From SZUA-430 sp044220975 (GTDB lineage: Bacteria; Pseudomonadota; Alphaproteobacteria; Micropepsales; Micropepsaceae): 64,000 bases of DNA. The stretch spans positions 1 to 64,000 of the forward strand of contig JBGAPZ010000016.1 of NCBI GenBank assembly GCA_044220975.1. The letters are read 5' to 3'. The stretch's first letter is position 1. The number at the start of each line of letters is the position of its first letter. Position numbers and translations under genes: made by a program. Under the pieces are notes generated by a model. That model had not been told where the DNA came from and did no database searches. It worked only from the letters and a program-made list of their open reading frames with translations. Below are positions 48,161-56,950 of the stretch, in pieces.

Positions 48161-49021
48161 ATGCGCGTTGCGTTCGCCGCTGCCGCCCTGGTTTTCGCAT
48201 CCGCGCCAGCCTTCGCGCATGGATATGCCGGTCAGCGCTTTTTTCCCGCAACGATCCTGCTCGAAGATCCGTTCGTTGCCGATGAGTTGGGCTTGCCCAC
48301 TTACACTCACATGAAGGGCGGCGAAGAGCCGGGCGTGCGCGAAGACGAACTCGAATTCGAGTTTGCCAAACGCATCACCTCGAAATTTGCCCTTGCGATC
48401 GAAGGCGCGTGGATCCACGAAAACGACGCAGGCGAGAGCGTCGACGGGTTCGAGAACATTGCCGTCGGTGCGAAGTATCAGTTGCTGGTCGACGAAGACG
48501 CGGAGACGGTGCTGGCGGCAGCCCTCGACGTCGAACTCGGCGGCACGGGCTCAAGCCATCTCGATGTGGAAGACTCCAACACGTACGAACCGACGTTGCT
48601 GTTCGGCAAAGGTTTCGGCGACGCTTCGAATGCTACGTATCTGCGTCCGCTCGCCGTTACCGGCGTCCTTGGTGTGGCAATCCCGGAGCACGGGGACAGC
48701 GCTTTGGTTTACGGTGCCACGCTGCAATACAGCCTGCCGTACCTCCATGCCCATGTGAAGGATGTGGGTCTCGGGGATTTCATGAATAACCTGACGCCGA
48801 TCGTCGAAATGAAGTTCGAAACCCCGCTGGATGGTGATGAACGCACGACGGGCACGGTCAATCCGGGCTTGCTCTACAGCGGCCAAAGCGTTCAGATCGG
48901 TTTCGAAGCTGTGATCCCGATCAACAGGGAGAGCGGCGACACGGTGGGTTTCACGGCGCAGCTGCACTTCTATCTCGATGACATTTTCCCGGAAACGATC
49001 GGCAAGCCTCTTTTCGATTAG
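48161..49021 (+). CDS. Outer-membrane beta-barrel-like protein of a copper locus
   Basis: A 286-residue exported protein. A clear signal peptide ends near APAFAHG. The mature part opens with FFPATILLEDPFVADELGLPTYTHMKGG and continues with alternating amphipathic strands (LEFEFAKRITSKFALAIEGAWI, VGAKYQLLVD, TVLAAALDVELGG, IGFEAVIPINR), ending in aromatic-rich AQLHFYLDD, which looks like a beta barrel. Proteins of this kind sit with PCuAC and CopC in other genomes, but the function is not established; copper passage across the outer membrane is a guess. Its 3' end overlaps the CopC gene by 44 bases in a different frame. Confidence 0.75.
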   Translation: MRVAFAAAALVFASAPAFAHGYAGQRFFPATILLEDPFVADELGLPTYTHMKGGEEPGVREDELEFEFAKRITSKFALAIEGAWIHENDAGESVDGFENIAVGAKYQLLVDEDAETVLAAALDVELGGTGSSHLDVEDSNTYEPTLLFGKGFGDASNATYLRPLAVTGVLGVAIPEHGDSALVYGATLQYSLPYLHAHVKDVGLGDFMNNLTPIVEMKFETPLDGDERTTGTVNPGLLYSGQSVQIGFEAVIPINRESGDTVGFTAQLHFYLDDIFPETIGKPLFD

Positions 49022-49364
49022 TGCGATTGCCGCGCTAGCGCTGTTTGCGGCGACGCCTGCGTTCGCACATGCTGCTTTACGCAATGCTGTACCGGCTGCT
49101 GGCGCGGTGGTGGATCAGCCTCCGACGAAGCTCTCGCTCGAATTCAGTTGCGCGATCGATTTGACGAATGTCGAACTCAGCGTGGTCGGCCCGGCCGGCC
49201 AAGAGGTCGCGCTATCGCCGCCGGAGGGTGAAGCGAAATCCGGCAACACGATCGAGCGTACGGCCGCAGCGGCACTCGCCCCCGGCCGCTACAAGGTCGC
49301 CTGGCGGGTGCTTTCCGTCGACGGACACCACACCCGCGGGGCCTATACGTTCGACGTCAAATAG
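48978..49364 (+). CDS. CopC-domain copper-binding protein
   Basis: A 128-residue periplasmic protein of the CopC/YobA family. The signal peptide ends near ATPAFAHAAL; the His after cleavage and the late DGHHTRG motif are the usual Cu(II) ligands. The fold is the immunoglobulin-like CopC domain (PAAGAVVDQPPTKLSLEF, YKVAWRVLSVDGHH). The start at 48978 lies inside the upstream barrel gene; the frame gives a good signal peptide, so the 44-base overlap seems real. There is no CopD membrane partner in the window. Confidence 0.92.
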   Translation: MTFSRKRSASLFSISAIAALALFAATPAFAHAALRNAVPAAGAVVDQPPTKLSLEFSCAIDLTNVELSVVGPAGQEVALSPPEGEAKSGNTIERTAAAALAPGRYKVAWRVLSVDGHHTRGAYTFDVK

Positions 49365-49443
49365 CGTTGAGCCCAGCGCCTCATTTGCCCTGGCGCGCAT
49401 TCCAGATCATACAAGCTGCCGGACGTTCAGGATGGAGAGGTCG

Positions 49444-50031
49444 ATGGCTTGCGCGCGCCTAGTGACTTTGGCGATTGCCGGGACTGTGATGTTCGCGGCC
49501 GCGGCGTTGGCCGAGGACAAGTGGAAAACCGTCACGTTGGACGGCAATCCCGATTTCACGGTTTCGATACCGGCGGCGGTGGACGACTACAGTGCGGGCA
49601 AGAACGAGGGCAGCTTGATGTTCTTTTCGGTCACGGCGAGCGGGCACGGCGGCTTGACGTGCATGGCGTGGCGCACTGGATATCCAAAGGAAGCGCCGCA
49701 AGACAAGTTCGCGGCCGGCCTGGCGACAAACATGCGCGACAACTTCTGCCAGGGGAACGGCGGGACCATTAGCGGCGTGGAAATCGGCGGCTCCACATCC
49801 TTTATGCACTTCGGTTCGCAGGCGGCCGAATGCACCGCGAGCTTCACCGACAGCAAGGAAAAATTGCCCGGCCGGGTCGACAGCCAGATGGTCGTCGCGT
49901 CGAAGGCACACGCCTATTTTCTCACGTGCATGACCGAGGACGAGGACCAGGAAATGGCCGAATTCGAATGGGCTAGGTTCTGGGAAGAGGTCGTACGCCA
50001 CGTTCAGAAGAGTTTTCACACACCGAAATAA
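49444..50031 (+). CDS. Exported protein of unknown function
   Basis: A 195-residue protein with a signal peptide (ARLVTLAIAGTVMFAAAALAEDK). The mature part contains four cysteines (LTCMAWR, DNFCQGNGG, AAECTASF, FLTCMTEDE), enough for two disulfides, and alternates beta-strand-like segments with a C-terminal helix (WARFWEEVVRHVQKSF). I recognise no family. The ATG at 49444 has GGAGAGG upstream; an ATG at 49432 is possible. It follows CopC by 79 bases, so it may belong to the same transcript, but nothing in it points to copper. Confidence 0.72.
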   Translation: MACARLVTLAIAGTVMFAAAALAEDKWKTVTLDGNPDFTVSIPAAVDDYSAGKNEGSLMFFSVTASGHGGLTCMAWRTGYPKEAPQDKFAAGLATNMRDNFCQGNGGTISGVEIGGSTSFMHFGSQAAECTASFTDSKEKLPGRVDSQMVVASKAHAYFLTCMTEDEDQEMAEFEWARFWEEVVRHVQKSFHTPK

Positions 50032-50052
50032 GGCACGGGTGCCTCAAGAAGG

Positions 50053-50457
50053 ATGACCCGATTGACTGCGGCAGCCAAAGCGGGCGTGGCCTATTTCGCA
50101 ACTGCGTTTGCCGTTGCTTTCGTATTGGGGGCGTTGCGGGTGCTGGTCGTGGCGCCGCAAGTTGGCGAGCTTGCAGCAGTCTTGATCGAAGTGCCGATCA
50201 TGCTGGCGGTGTCGTGGTTCGTGTGTGGTTGGATTTTGCGAAGGAACGATGTGCCGGGTTCGGTCGGTGCGCGGCTTACGATGGGTGCGGTGGCGTTTGC
50301 GCTGTTGATGGCTGCGGAGTTTGCGCTCGGCATTTACGGTTTTGGGAAATCCACCGGTGAGATCGTTGCCTCGTTCGCGTTGTTGCCGGCGCAAGTGGGA
50401 CTAGCGGGCCAAGTCGGGTTCGCGCTCATGCCGGTCCTTCGCGCGGTGGCGCGCTAG
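50053..50457 (+). CDS. Small four-helix membrane protein, unknown function
   Basis: A 134-residue protein with four predicted membrane helices (YFATAFAVAFVLGALRVLVV, LAAVLIEVPIMLAVSWFVCGWIL, LTMGAVAFALLMAAEFALGIY, VASFALLPAQVGLAGQVGFAL). I know this general layout from many uncharacterised alphaproteobacterial proteins. No catalytic or metal-binding residues stand out. It is 21 bases after the preceding gene, so probably co-transcribed, and converges on the VIT-like gene. Confidence 0.7.
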   Translation: MTRLTAAAKAGVAYFATAFAVAFVLGALRVLVVAPQVGELAAVLIEVPIMLAVSWFVCGWILRRNDVPGSVGARLTMGAVAFALLMAAEFALGIYGFGKSTGEIVASFALLPAQVGLAGQVGFALMPVLRAVAR

Positions 50458-50475
50458 GAAGGCCAAGGTCGGGGC

Positions 50476-51177
50476 TTAGACGACCGTGCCAAAGAGCCTG
50501 CCGATACCGGCGGTTAGGGCCATAGCGAGAGCGCCCCAAAACGTGACGCGGGCGGTGGCGCGCCAAACGACGGCGCCGCCGGCTTTGGCGCCGATAGCGC
50601 CGAGGAGCGCAAGGAAGCCTAGCGAAGCAACTGAAACCAACGGCACAAGCAGGTTTGCCGGCGAGATGATGACCATCAGCAGCGGCATCGCCGCGCCAAG
50701 GGAGAATGTTGCGGCCGAGGTCAGCGCCGCCTGGATCGGGCGGGCGGTGGTCATATCCGAAATGCCGAGTTCGTCGCGAGCGTGCGCGGCCAACGCGCCC
50801 TTCGCCATCAGCTGTTCGGCCACCTGTTGGGCCAGGGCCGGTTCGACGCCGCGCGCGACGTAGATCTTCGCGAGTTCGTCTCGTTCAAAGTCTGGGTTGT
50901 CGGCGAGTTCGGCCCGTTCGCGCGCGAGATCGGCTTGTTCGGTGTCGGACTGCGAACTCACCGAGACGTATTCACCCGCTGCCATCGACATCGCACCGGC
51001 GACGAGCCCCGCGACACCGGCGATCAGCACGTCGCTTTGCGTTGCCGCCGCCGCGGCCACCCCTACGATCAGGCTTGCCGTAGATACGATGCCGTCATTC
51101 GCACCCAGCACAGCCGCCCGCAGCCAACCGATTCGGCTGACCAGATGTTGTTCCGTATGGACGCGCAGACGGCTCAT
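50476..51177 (-). CDS. VIT1/CCC1 family membrane transporter
   Basis: A 233-residue protein from the ATG at 51177 (244 if the ATG at 51210 is used). It belongs to the vacuolar iron transporter/CCC1 family, which exports Fe2+ or Mn2+ from the cytoplasm. Marks are RAAVLGANDGIVSTASLIVGVAAA in the first helix pair, then MSMAAGEYVSVSSQSDTEQADL with the metal-site Met/Glu residues, a cytoplasmic helical region (EDELAKIY-type ERDELAKIYVARGV) and a second membrane half (LGFLALLGAIGAKAGGA). Substrate specificity cannot be seen. It stands alone between a convergent gene and an S45 acylase on the same strand. Confidence 0.85.
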   Translation of the reverse strand: MSRLRVHTEQHLVSRIGWLRAAVLGANDGIVSTASLIVGVAAAAATQSDVLIAGVAGLVAGAMSMAAGEYVSVSSQSDTEQADLARERAELADNPDFERDELAKIYVARGVEPALAQQVAEQLMAKGALAAHARDELGISDMTTARPIQAALTSAATFSLGAAMPLLMVIISPANLLVPLVSVASLGFLALLGAIGAKAGGAVVWRATARVTFWGALAMALTAGIGRLFGTVV

Positions 51178-51268
51178 GAAGGCTGCTCGGGTTGAAGGGG
51201 AATGCGGCAACGGTGACTACGCCCTCGCGTGCGCGATGGCAACGCGGGAGATCAACTGCGAACTCGTG

Positions 51269-53473
51269 TCACCTCCCTGGCCGGTATTCCCGCTCGAGGT
51301 GTTTGCGCAACTCCGCCTCGTCGAGCCAGATCGGCTTCACCTGTTCTTTCAAGAAGATCGGTGATTGGTCGGCGTAGTGAGGTGACGTTGCGTCGAGTGT
51401 AGCCGAGCCGAATTGGTGGATGCCCTCGGCACTCACCTGGCCCCCTTTGTCCCATTCGACGAAGTAATAGAGCGTGTCGCCCTTGCGCGCTTCGAATTTG
51501 CCGTCCGCTTGCGGCACGACATCAGATTCGAAGTCGCGCAGTGCATCGGGGCCACCGCTTGCCGGTGCATCGATTGTGCCGCGCCGGAAGCGGTTCACCT
51601 CGCCCCATTTCGGGTCGAGGCGGTCAAAGTGCTTTGTCAGCGTCGCGATCGCCGTGCGCAACGAGGAGAGCACATCGCCTTCGGGCTTGCCCTGAAACGT
51701 CGGCACGATCACGGGCAATCCCGTGATGATCGCAAGCGCTGCGGTCCGGTTCTCGGCGTCCGCCGACAGGTCGTAGGTTTTCAGCAAAGCTTGTGCCTTG
51801 GCGAGTTCGGCAGCGTCGGCCTCTTTCGAAAAGTCCATTGTGCCGATCCGCGCAATTAGGCCGGCGAGCTTTGAACGTGTCGAATAGTACTTGTCGTATT
51901 TGATGGCGCGAAATTCTTCGCGCGTGATCGCGGTGTCGGCGCTCAACTGTTCCTGAAGGCGGAAACCGCGGCTTGTCTCGCGCGTATCGACGCCCATCGA
52001 CGGCGCAAAGTCTGCGGGCTTTAAATCCTCTTCTGGCGCCGTCGCTGCGAAGGGGGTATTGTTCGCATTGTAAACGAAGCCCGCCCTTGGATTGACGACC
52101 TTTGGAATCGCAGCGAAGGGCTCGTAACTGTTCCACAGCGTGCGTGACGTGTCGCCCGGCAGATACTTTTGCCAATCGTAGGCGGGATCGCGCGTCGGAA
52201 ACACGGCGTTGTAAATATAGGCGATGTTGCCGGCGTGGTCGGCGAAAGTGAAATTGAAGCTTGGGATCGCCTGGAGCTCGAGCGCGCGCATAAAGCTGTC
52301 GATACCGTCCGCCTTGTTCAGTCGATAGTACTCCTCGACCTGGTTGATCTTGTCCATCGTCGCATAGCGAAGCGCATAGGTGCCGTGCGGTCGTTGGATC
52401 ACCGGTCCATAGACCGACCACAATACGTCGCGTTTCACGCGGATCGCGACGGGGCCGAGCACGCGCAACGTGATCTCGGCTTGCGATCGTTCAAAGTCGC
52501 GCCACGCGCCGTCGTATTTGTATTGGTTCGGGTTGTCCGGATTGACGGTCAGCACATAGACATCGGCCAGATCGGGATTATTGACCGTGTTGGCCCATCC
52601 CAGAGCAGGCCCGAACCCGTGGAGAATGAACGGCGTTCCCGGAAAGATGCCGCCGGCCAAGTCCCATCCTTCTTGCGATTTCAGGCGCACCTCGTACCAG
52701 GCGAGCGGCCCTGCATAGGGCTGATGCGAATTGATGAGGAGGCGCGTGACGCCATCGGCTGAGCGTGAAGGCGCTACCGCCATCGCGTTCGAACCGGCGC
52801 CTTGAGGGAAGCTGATGTCGCGTTGGCGTTCGGGTTCGAACAGTTCGCGGATGTTGCGGTCGAGACCGAAGAAGAGCGGCGTGAAGAACACGAATCCTGC
52901 CGCGATATCATCGGCCGCCACGGCCTTGAACCCCGGCACCACGCGATCCGGATGTTCGGCCGCATAGAGATTGATGCCGTCGGCGTAGGCACCAAGTATG
53001 GCATAGGTCTTTGGAGAGATGCGGCCGTCAGCGATGTTGGCCTTCATCTGGCCGTCAATGCGCGCACGCACGCGCAGCAACTGCACCAGATAGTCCGTGA
53101 CGGCCGGATCGCCGGGTGGCGTATCGATCAAAGCGCCAAGGCCGAGCGCACCCGTGAGCGCGTTCAGGAGCCTCGGTGTTTGGTTGTCGACGAGCGACAG
53201 CCGCCCACGGCTTGTCATCAGCGACTGTTGGATCGTTGCGAAGTCATCTTCGGAATGCGCGTAGGCCAGGCCGAAGGCTACATCCTCATCGCGCTTCCCG
53301 TAGACGTGCGGCACGCCGAACGTATCCCGCAAGACCCGCACGTCATAGTTCGTGCCGTTCTTGAGGTATGGCGTTCCGTCGAACGATGAAACGATCGTCG
53401 GGCGGAGAAATTCGACGAAGGCCACAGCCAGCACCGCCAACAGCCCACCACCCCAAATCAACGCCCGCCGCAT
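51269..53473 (-). CDS. S45 family penicillin-acylase-like amidohydrolase
   Basis: A 734-residue N-terminal nucleophile hydrolase. An N-terminal membrane segment (WGGGLLAVLAVAFVEFL) sends it to the periplasm. The alpha-chain start is VRVLRDTFGVPHVYG. Self-cleavage should occur before Ser228 in GAGSNAMAV, which becomes the beta-chain nucleophile. SHQPYAGPL, PGTPFILHGFG and the later IAYIYNAVFPTRD are beta-chain features. This type includes homoserine-lactone and bile-acid-like acylases; those with known substrates vary widely, so the substrate is undetermined. It follows the antiporter gene by 23 bases on the minus strand. Confidence 0.9.
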   Translation of the reverse strand: MRRALIWGGGLLAVLAVAFVEFLRPTIVSSFDGTPYLKNGTNYDVRVLRDTFGVPHVYGKRDEDVAFGLAYAHSEDDFATIQQSLMTSRGRLSLVDNQTPRLLNALTGALGLGALIDTPPGDPAVTDYLVQLLRVRARIDGQMKANIADGRISPKTYAILGAYADGINLYAAEHPDRVVPGFKAVAADDIAAGFVFFTPLFFGLDRNIRELFEPERQRDISFPQGAGSNAMAVAPSRSADGVTRLLINSHQPYAGPLAWYEVRLKSQEGWDLAGGIFPGTPFILHGFGPALGWANTVNNPDLADVYVLTVNPDNPNQYKYDGAWRDFERSQAEITLRVLGPVAIRVKRDVLWSVYGPVIQRPHGTYALRYATMDKINQVEEYYRLNKADGIDSFMRALELQAIPSFNFTFADHAGNIAYIYNAVFPTRDPAYDWQKYLPGDTSRTLWNSYEPFAAIPKVVNPRAGFVYNANNTPFAATAPEEDLKPADFAPSMGVDTRETSRGFRLQEQLSADTAITREEFRAIKYDKYYSTRSKLAGLIARIGTMDFSKEADAAELAKAQALLKTYDLSADAENRTAALAIITGLPVIVPTFQGKPEGDVLSSLRTAIATLTKHFDRLDPKWGEVNRFRRGTIDAPASGGPDALRDFESDVVPQADGKFEARKGDTLYYFVEWDKGGQVSAEGIHQFGSATLDATSPHYADQSPIFLKEQVKPIWLDEAELRKHLEREYRPGR

Positions 53474-53496
53474 TCGCCCTCCGCCTCTACGCGACC

Positions 53497-55074
53497 TTAA
53501 CCGCCGTTTCCCGTGAACGTAAGGGCCTCGCGGATGCGGGCGAGTTCGAGGTCGAGTTCGCGCTCGATCCGGCGGCGGGCTTCGTCGGTTAGTCGGTTCT
53601 CGCCGTAGGCGCGCGAAACGGCAGCACGCTCGACGGTAATGAGGTCGATGCGGAGCGCCTCAGGGTTAGCCGGTCCCTCGGTTAGATGCGCTTTGCGCTC
53701 CACGTTATGACGCCGCAGGTGCTCGATGACATTCACAGGCGCGGGGGGTGGTTCGACATCCAACGCGGCAAGCGCGGCGTCGATCGCTTCGACGCGTACG
53801 CTGCGTTCTTCCTGGCGTGCCACTTCGGCTTCGACCTGGCCCGCGCGCGAAAGGCCGAGCCTACGGATGACGGCGGGCATCGTGGATCCCAGACCTAGCA
53901 GCGTTACCGCGATGACGATGAAGGTCGCGGCCAGCACGATGTCGCGCTCGGGGAACGGCGCGCCGTTGATCGTGACCGGGATCGAGAGCGCTGCGGCGAG
54001 GCTTACAACACCGCGCAGCCCCGTGAACGCTATCATGAACGGCGAACGCCAATTCGGCATCGGATCGACGCGGCCGATCGCGGGAATAAGGCGCGGCAGA
54101 TAGGTCGCGGGATACACCCAGACGAAGCGCATGACGATGACGGTGAGGCTAATAACGGCGCCGGCCACCAAGGCGCGGACCATGCCTTGGCCTGCGAGGC
54201 CCTCGATTACGGCGCGCGCTTGCAAGCCGGTGAGCAGAAAGAGCAGCGCCTCGATTACCCAGGTCGCGAGGCTCCAGATGAAGAAGCCCTGTAACCGGGT
54301 ATCTGGACGAATGAGCGACCGTCCGTTCCACGACACGTAAAGCCCCGCGGCGACGCAAGCGACGACGCCTGACGCATGCACGAAATGGGGCGGCCAAAAC
54401 GCGATGAACGGCGTCGCCAGCGCAAGTAGAACCTCCGCGCGCGGATCGTTCGCCAGATGACGCAGGCGCAACATCGCGGCCCCGACCACAATGCCCCAGA
54501 GAAGTTCCCCGCCGACGATCGCGCTGAATTGTACGATCGCGTCCGCGATGGTGAGCGTCGCTCCGCCGACCGCTGCTAGCGCGAAGCTGAAGAGCACGAG
54601 CGCGCTCGCGTCGTTGACCAGGCTCTCGCCTTCAAGAATGGTGATCATCCGGCGCGGTAGGCCGAGGCGGCGGGCGATCGCCATCGGCGCAACCGCATCC
54701 GGCGGCGCGACCACTGCGCCCAAAACCAAGCCCACGGTCCAGGGCATGCCCAATGCGTAGTGTGCGACCGTCGCGACGGCGACGGCGGTGAACGCGACGC
54801 ACCCGACCGCGAGCAGCAGAATGGGGCGCAAGTTGTATCGAAATCCGCGCCAACTCATGCCGACTCCGGACGAGTAGAGAATTGGCGGCAGCAGCAGCAA
54901 GAACACCGCTTCCGGCTCGAGCGCGACCGGGGGCGCGCCCGGAATAAACGAGACGCCGACGCCGGCCAGCAGCATCAACATCGGCGCCGGCATATGGATG
55001 CGCCGGGCAGCGACACTCAACGCGGCTACAGCCAACAAGAGTACGAGCCAGAGGGATAAAACATCAGGTTCCAT
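53497..55074 (-). CDS. Na+/H+ antiporter, CPA1 family (NhaP/YjcE-like)
   Basis: About 525 residues from the ATG at 55074 (an upstream in-frame ATG at 55101 is less likely). Roughly 12 membrane helices are visible. The ion-binding motif is the NDAS segment in LEGESLVNDASALVLF, and FTGLRGVVSLAAALSIP is another CPA1 mark. A cytoplasmic C-terminal tail of about 110 residues is helical and charged. The pump exchanges Na+ (or K+) for H+ in pH and salt homeostasis. The acylase gene follows with 23 bases between them. Confidence 0.9.
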   Translation of the reverse strand: MEPDVLSLWLVLLLAVAALSVAARRIHMPAPMLMLLAGVGVSFIPGAPPVALEPEAVFLLLLPPILYSSGVGMSWRGFRYNLRPILLLAVGCVAFTAVAVATVAHYALGMPWTVGLVLGAVVAPPDAVAPMAIARRLGLPRRMITILEGESLVNDASALVLFSFALAAVGGATLTIADAIVQFSAIVGGELLWGIVVGAAMLRLRHLANDPRAEVLLALATPFIAFWPPHFVHASGVVACVAAGLYVSWNGRSLIRPDTRLQGFFIWSLATWVIEALLFLLTGLQARAVIEGLAGQGMVRALVAGAVISLTVIVMRFVWVYPATYLPRLIPAIGRVDPMPNWRSPFMIAFTGLRGVVSLAAALSIPVTINGAPFPERDIVLAATFIVIAVTLLGLGSTMPAVIRRLGLSRAGQVEAEVARQEERSVRVEAIDAALAALDVEPPPAPVNVIEHLRRHNVERKAHLTEGPANPEALRIDLITVERAAVSRAYGENRLTDEARRRIERELDLELARIREALTFTGNGG

Positions 55075-55131
55075 GCGCCGCACATAGCACCATGGGACCA
55101 TCGGCTTCCAGCGGGCGCTTAAGATCGGCGA

Positions 55132-55187
55132 ATTCGGAAGACGAATTGTCCGCGGCGCTATTCGGAAGACGAATTGTCCGCGGCACT
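55132..55187. repeat. Two tandem copies of a 28-bp unit
   Basis: The unit ATTCGGAAGACGAATTGTCC with a further eight bases (CGCGGCGCT-type) occurs at 55132-55159 and again at 55160-55187 with one mismatch. It lies in the 422-base region between the divergent or convergent neighbours (antiporter start 55074, DUF4337 stop 55497), which otherwise holds no recognised gene. A recent duplication or protein-binding array is possible. Confidence 0.75.
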
Positions 55188-55398
55188 GGGCGTCATCGAC
55201 TTAAGGGTAAACGTTCTCTACTTATATCGCGTTCCCGCGGCACGTCGGCGCGCGGGGGCTTCCCACGCCCCAGCGGCGGTGCGGCTGCGACTTGAACCGT
55301 GAGTTTGCCTCGAACCCGACTCGTCTACGAGCCGGTTGCGCTCGTGTGCGCTTGTTTGGACATGCACGGCGTTTGCGAACGGCAAATAACGCCTGCAT

Positions 55399-55456
55399 AA
55401 CGGATTGCGAACGGATGAAGCCGCAGAAATCAGCCGTGATAACGGATATAACGGAT
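55399..55456. repeat. Four short AACGGAT repeats
   Basis: AACGGAT occurs at 55399, 55410, 55441 and 55450, the last two nine bases apart within ATAACGGATATAACGGATAAG, just before a T-rich stretch and the DUF4337 stop. Meaning unknown; clustered binding sites or simple-sequence expansion are both possible. Confidence 0.55.
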
Positions 55457-55496
55457 AAGATTTTTCTTCTTTAGCGCAACCGCCGGGTGTGATGGA

Positions 55497-56063
55497 TCAT
55501 CCGCCTAAAACGTGGGGTGCCCATAGACCCATCAGGCCCAAGACGGTGCCCAATACACCCAGCCCCGCGCCGATGTAGGAGAGCCACAACAAACCGGTCA
55601 CGACCGCTGCCGAGGCGAGCAAGATGCCGAGCTGCAACGACGAGCTCGACAGATCGTACGTGGCGTTCGCGGCTGCGGCGTCGTTGCGGGCCGCTTCGAT
55701 TTCTTTGGCTTTGGCGCTGAGTTCTTTGCGGCCTTCGCCGGTTTCGGGCTCGCTGTCGTAGCGGGCTGCTGTTGCGCGCCACTCGGCAATCGTTTTCGCG
55801 ACGGTCTCGCGCTGAGGGCCTGCCGGCAGTTGCGACGTCATCAATTCAAGCGACTCGGCTTGCGATTTCAGCGTCGTCATTCGGATCGTTTTGGCCTGGT
55901 AGAAAGCCCAGGTATTCGAGAGTTCGACTGTGCCGCGAAGCGCGTCGGCGGAGGCGTTGCTGCCGCCCGCTTCGGCAAACGCCAGCACCCCCGCCATCAC
56001 GGCGATCAGAATGCCGATGCGCTTATTGTTGTCGTTGAATTCCAGTTCCAGACCTTCGGCCAT
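55497..56063 (-). CDS. DUF4337 domain-containing membrane protein
   Basis: A 188-residue inner-membrane protein of the DUF4337 family. A short cytoplasmic N-terminus (LELEFNDNNKRIGILIAV) leads into one helix, then a periplasmic or coiled-coil middle region with the typical SNTWAFYQAKTIRMT segment and a charged helix (GEGRKELSAKAKEIEAARN), then two C-terminal membrane helices (LQLGILLASAAVVTGLLWLSY and GAGLGVLGTVLGLMGLW). Function is unknown. It has its own start with no close upstream neighbour on the strand (65 bases to the lipoprotein stop), so it may be in an operon with that gene. Confidence 0.83.
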   Translation of the reverse strand: MAEGLELEFNDNNKRIGILIAVMAGVLAFAEAGGSNASADALRGTVELSNTWAFYQAKTIRMTTLKSQAESLELMTSQLPAGPQRETVAKTIAEWRATAARYDSEPETGEGRKELSAKAKEIEAARNDAAAANATYDLSSSSLQLGILLASAAVVTGLLWLSYIGAGLGVLGTVLGLMGLWAPHVLGG

Positions 56064-56127
56064 GTCCGCTCCTCAGACGATTCGGAACGGACATTGAAGC
56101 TGCGAACGTGAACGTGCGGCAAGCGCT

Positions 56128-56736
56128 TCAGTGCGCGCGGCAGTCGACGCTGTTGTCGACCCAGGTGCAGGGGTCACCCGTTTGCTCCGGCTTTTGCGTA
56201 CCTGCGATGGCGCGGACGCTGTCGCCGATCGTGCGCCAGGCCTCAACCTCCTGTGCGCGGGCCTGGGCGAGTTGCTCCTTGCGATCCTGCGTGAACCGGC
56301 CTTCGGCTTCCAAGGCAGCTTCCTGCATCAGGCGGTTTGCATTGCCGTAGGTCAGGTTGCGGCGGAGGAGTTGGGCCGTCACCAGGTCGATCTTCATCGC
56401 CAGTTCTTTGCGGGCGGCGGTCTGGGTCGGGAAGTGGTCGTTGGCGACCATGTCGATACGGTCGCGGCAGTCGCGCTGATCACGCGAGAGGGCGCGGATG
56501 GCCTCGACTTCTTTGTCTGTCGGGACGGCGTCGATGACGAGCATCTCGGGGATGATCTCATCGACGTGCACGATCGGGAGCTTGCCCGCTATCGGCTGAA
56601 CTTCGGGGTTGGTTCGCTTTTTCTCGCAGTATTTGACCGCCCCGGTCATGTCCATGTCCGCCACGTAAGATTTGACCATGGAGCACGCGCCTAACGAAAA
56701 TGCAGCGGCTGCCAGTAACAGGAGCTTTGGTCCCAT
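56128..56736 (-). CDS. Predicted lipoprotein, unknown function
   Basis: A 202-residue protein with a lipoprotein signal (LLLLAAAAFSLGACS; Cys18 would carry the lipid). The mature part is mostly helical and charged, with four more cysteines (KYCEKKR, RDCRDRI, DPCTWV, VDCRAH). A helical stretch (LMQEAALEAEGRFTQDRKEQLAQARAQEVE) is likely to form a coiled coil. No family recognised. It is divergent from the next gene; the 214 bases between should contain both promoters, but I see no clear boxes there. Confidence 0.7.
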   Translation of the reverse strand: MGPKLLLLAAAAFSLGACSMVKSYVADMDMTGAVKYCEKKRTNPEVQPIAGKLPIVHVDEIIPEMLVIDAVPTDKEVEAIRALSRDQRDCRDRIDMVANDHFPTQTAARKELAMKIDLVTAQLLRRNLTYGNANRLMQEAALEAEGRFTQDRKEQLAQARAQEVEAWRTIGDSVRAIAGTQKPEQTGDPCTWVDNSVDCRAH

Positions 56737-56950
56737 CCGTCCCCCCGAACGCTTGTTTTTTGGAAGTTCCCCAACTTCGCCGGGGATAAAACGACAAGTT
56801 GCAGTGCGCTGGCAAGGGTTCTTGGGGTCTAAATTTCACTTCGCAGGAGAAGTCATTGAATTTACTATCGAAAATAGGGAGCGCCGCTGGGCCTTGCGGC
56901 GGTTCCGGAATCGCAGGATTCTGCAGTGCAGAAATCGGGGGACAACAGCC

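Noticed and set aside
55270..55345. Possible tRNA fragment near CTCGTCTACGAG
   Set aside because: Only one short hairpin is present; no cloverleaf or T-loop with a paired stem.
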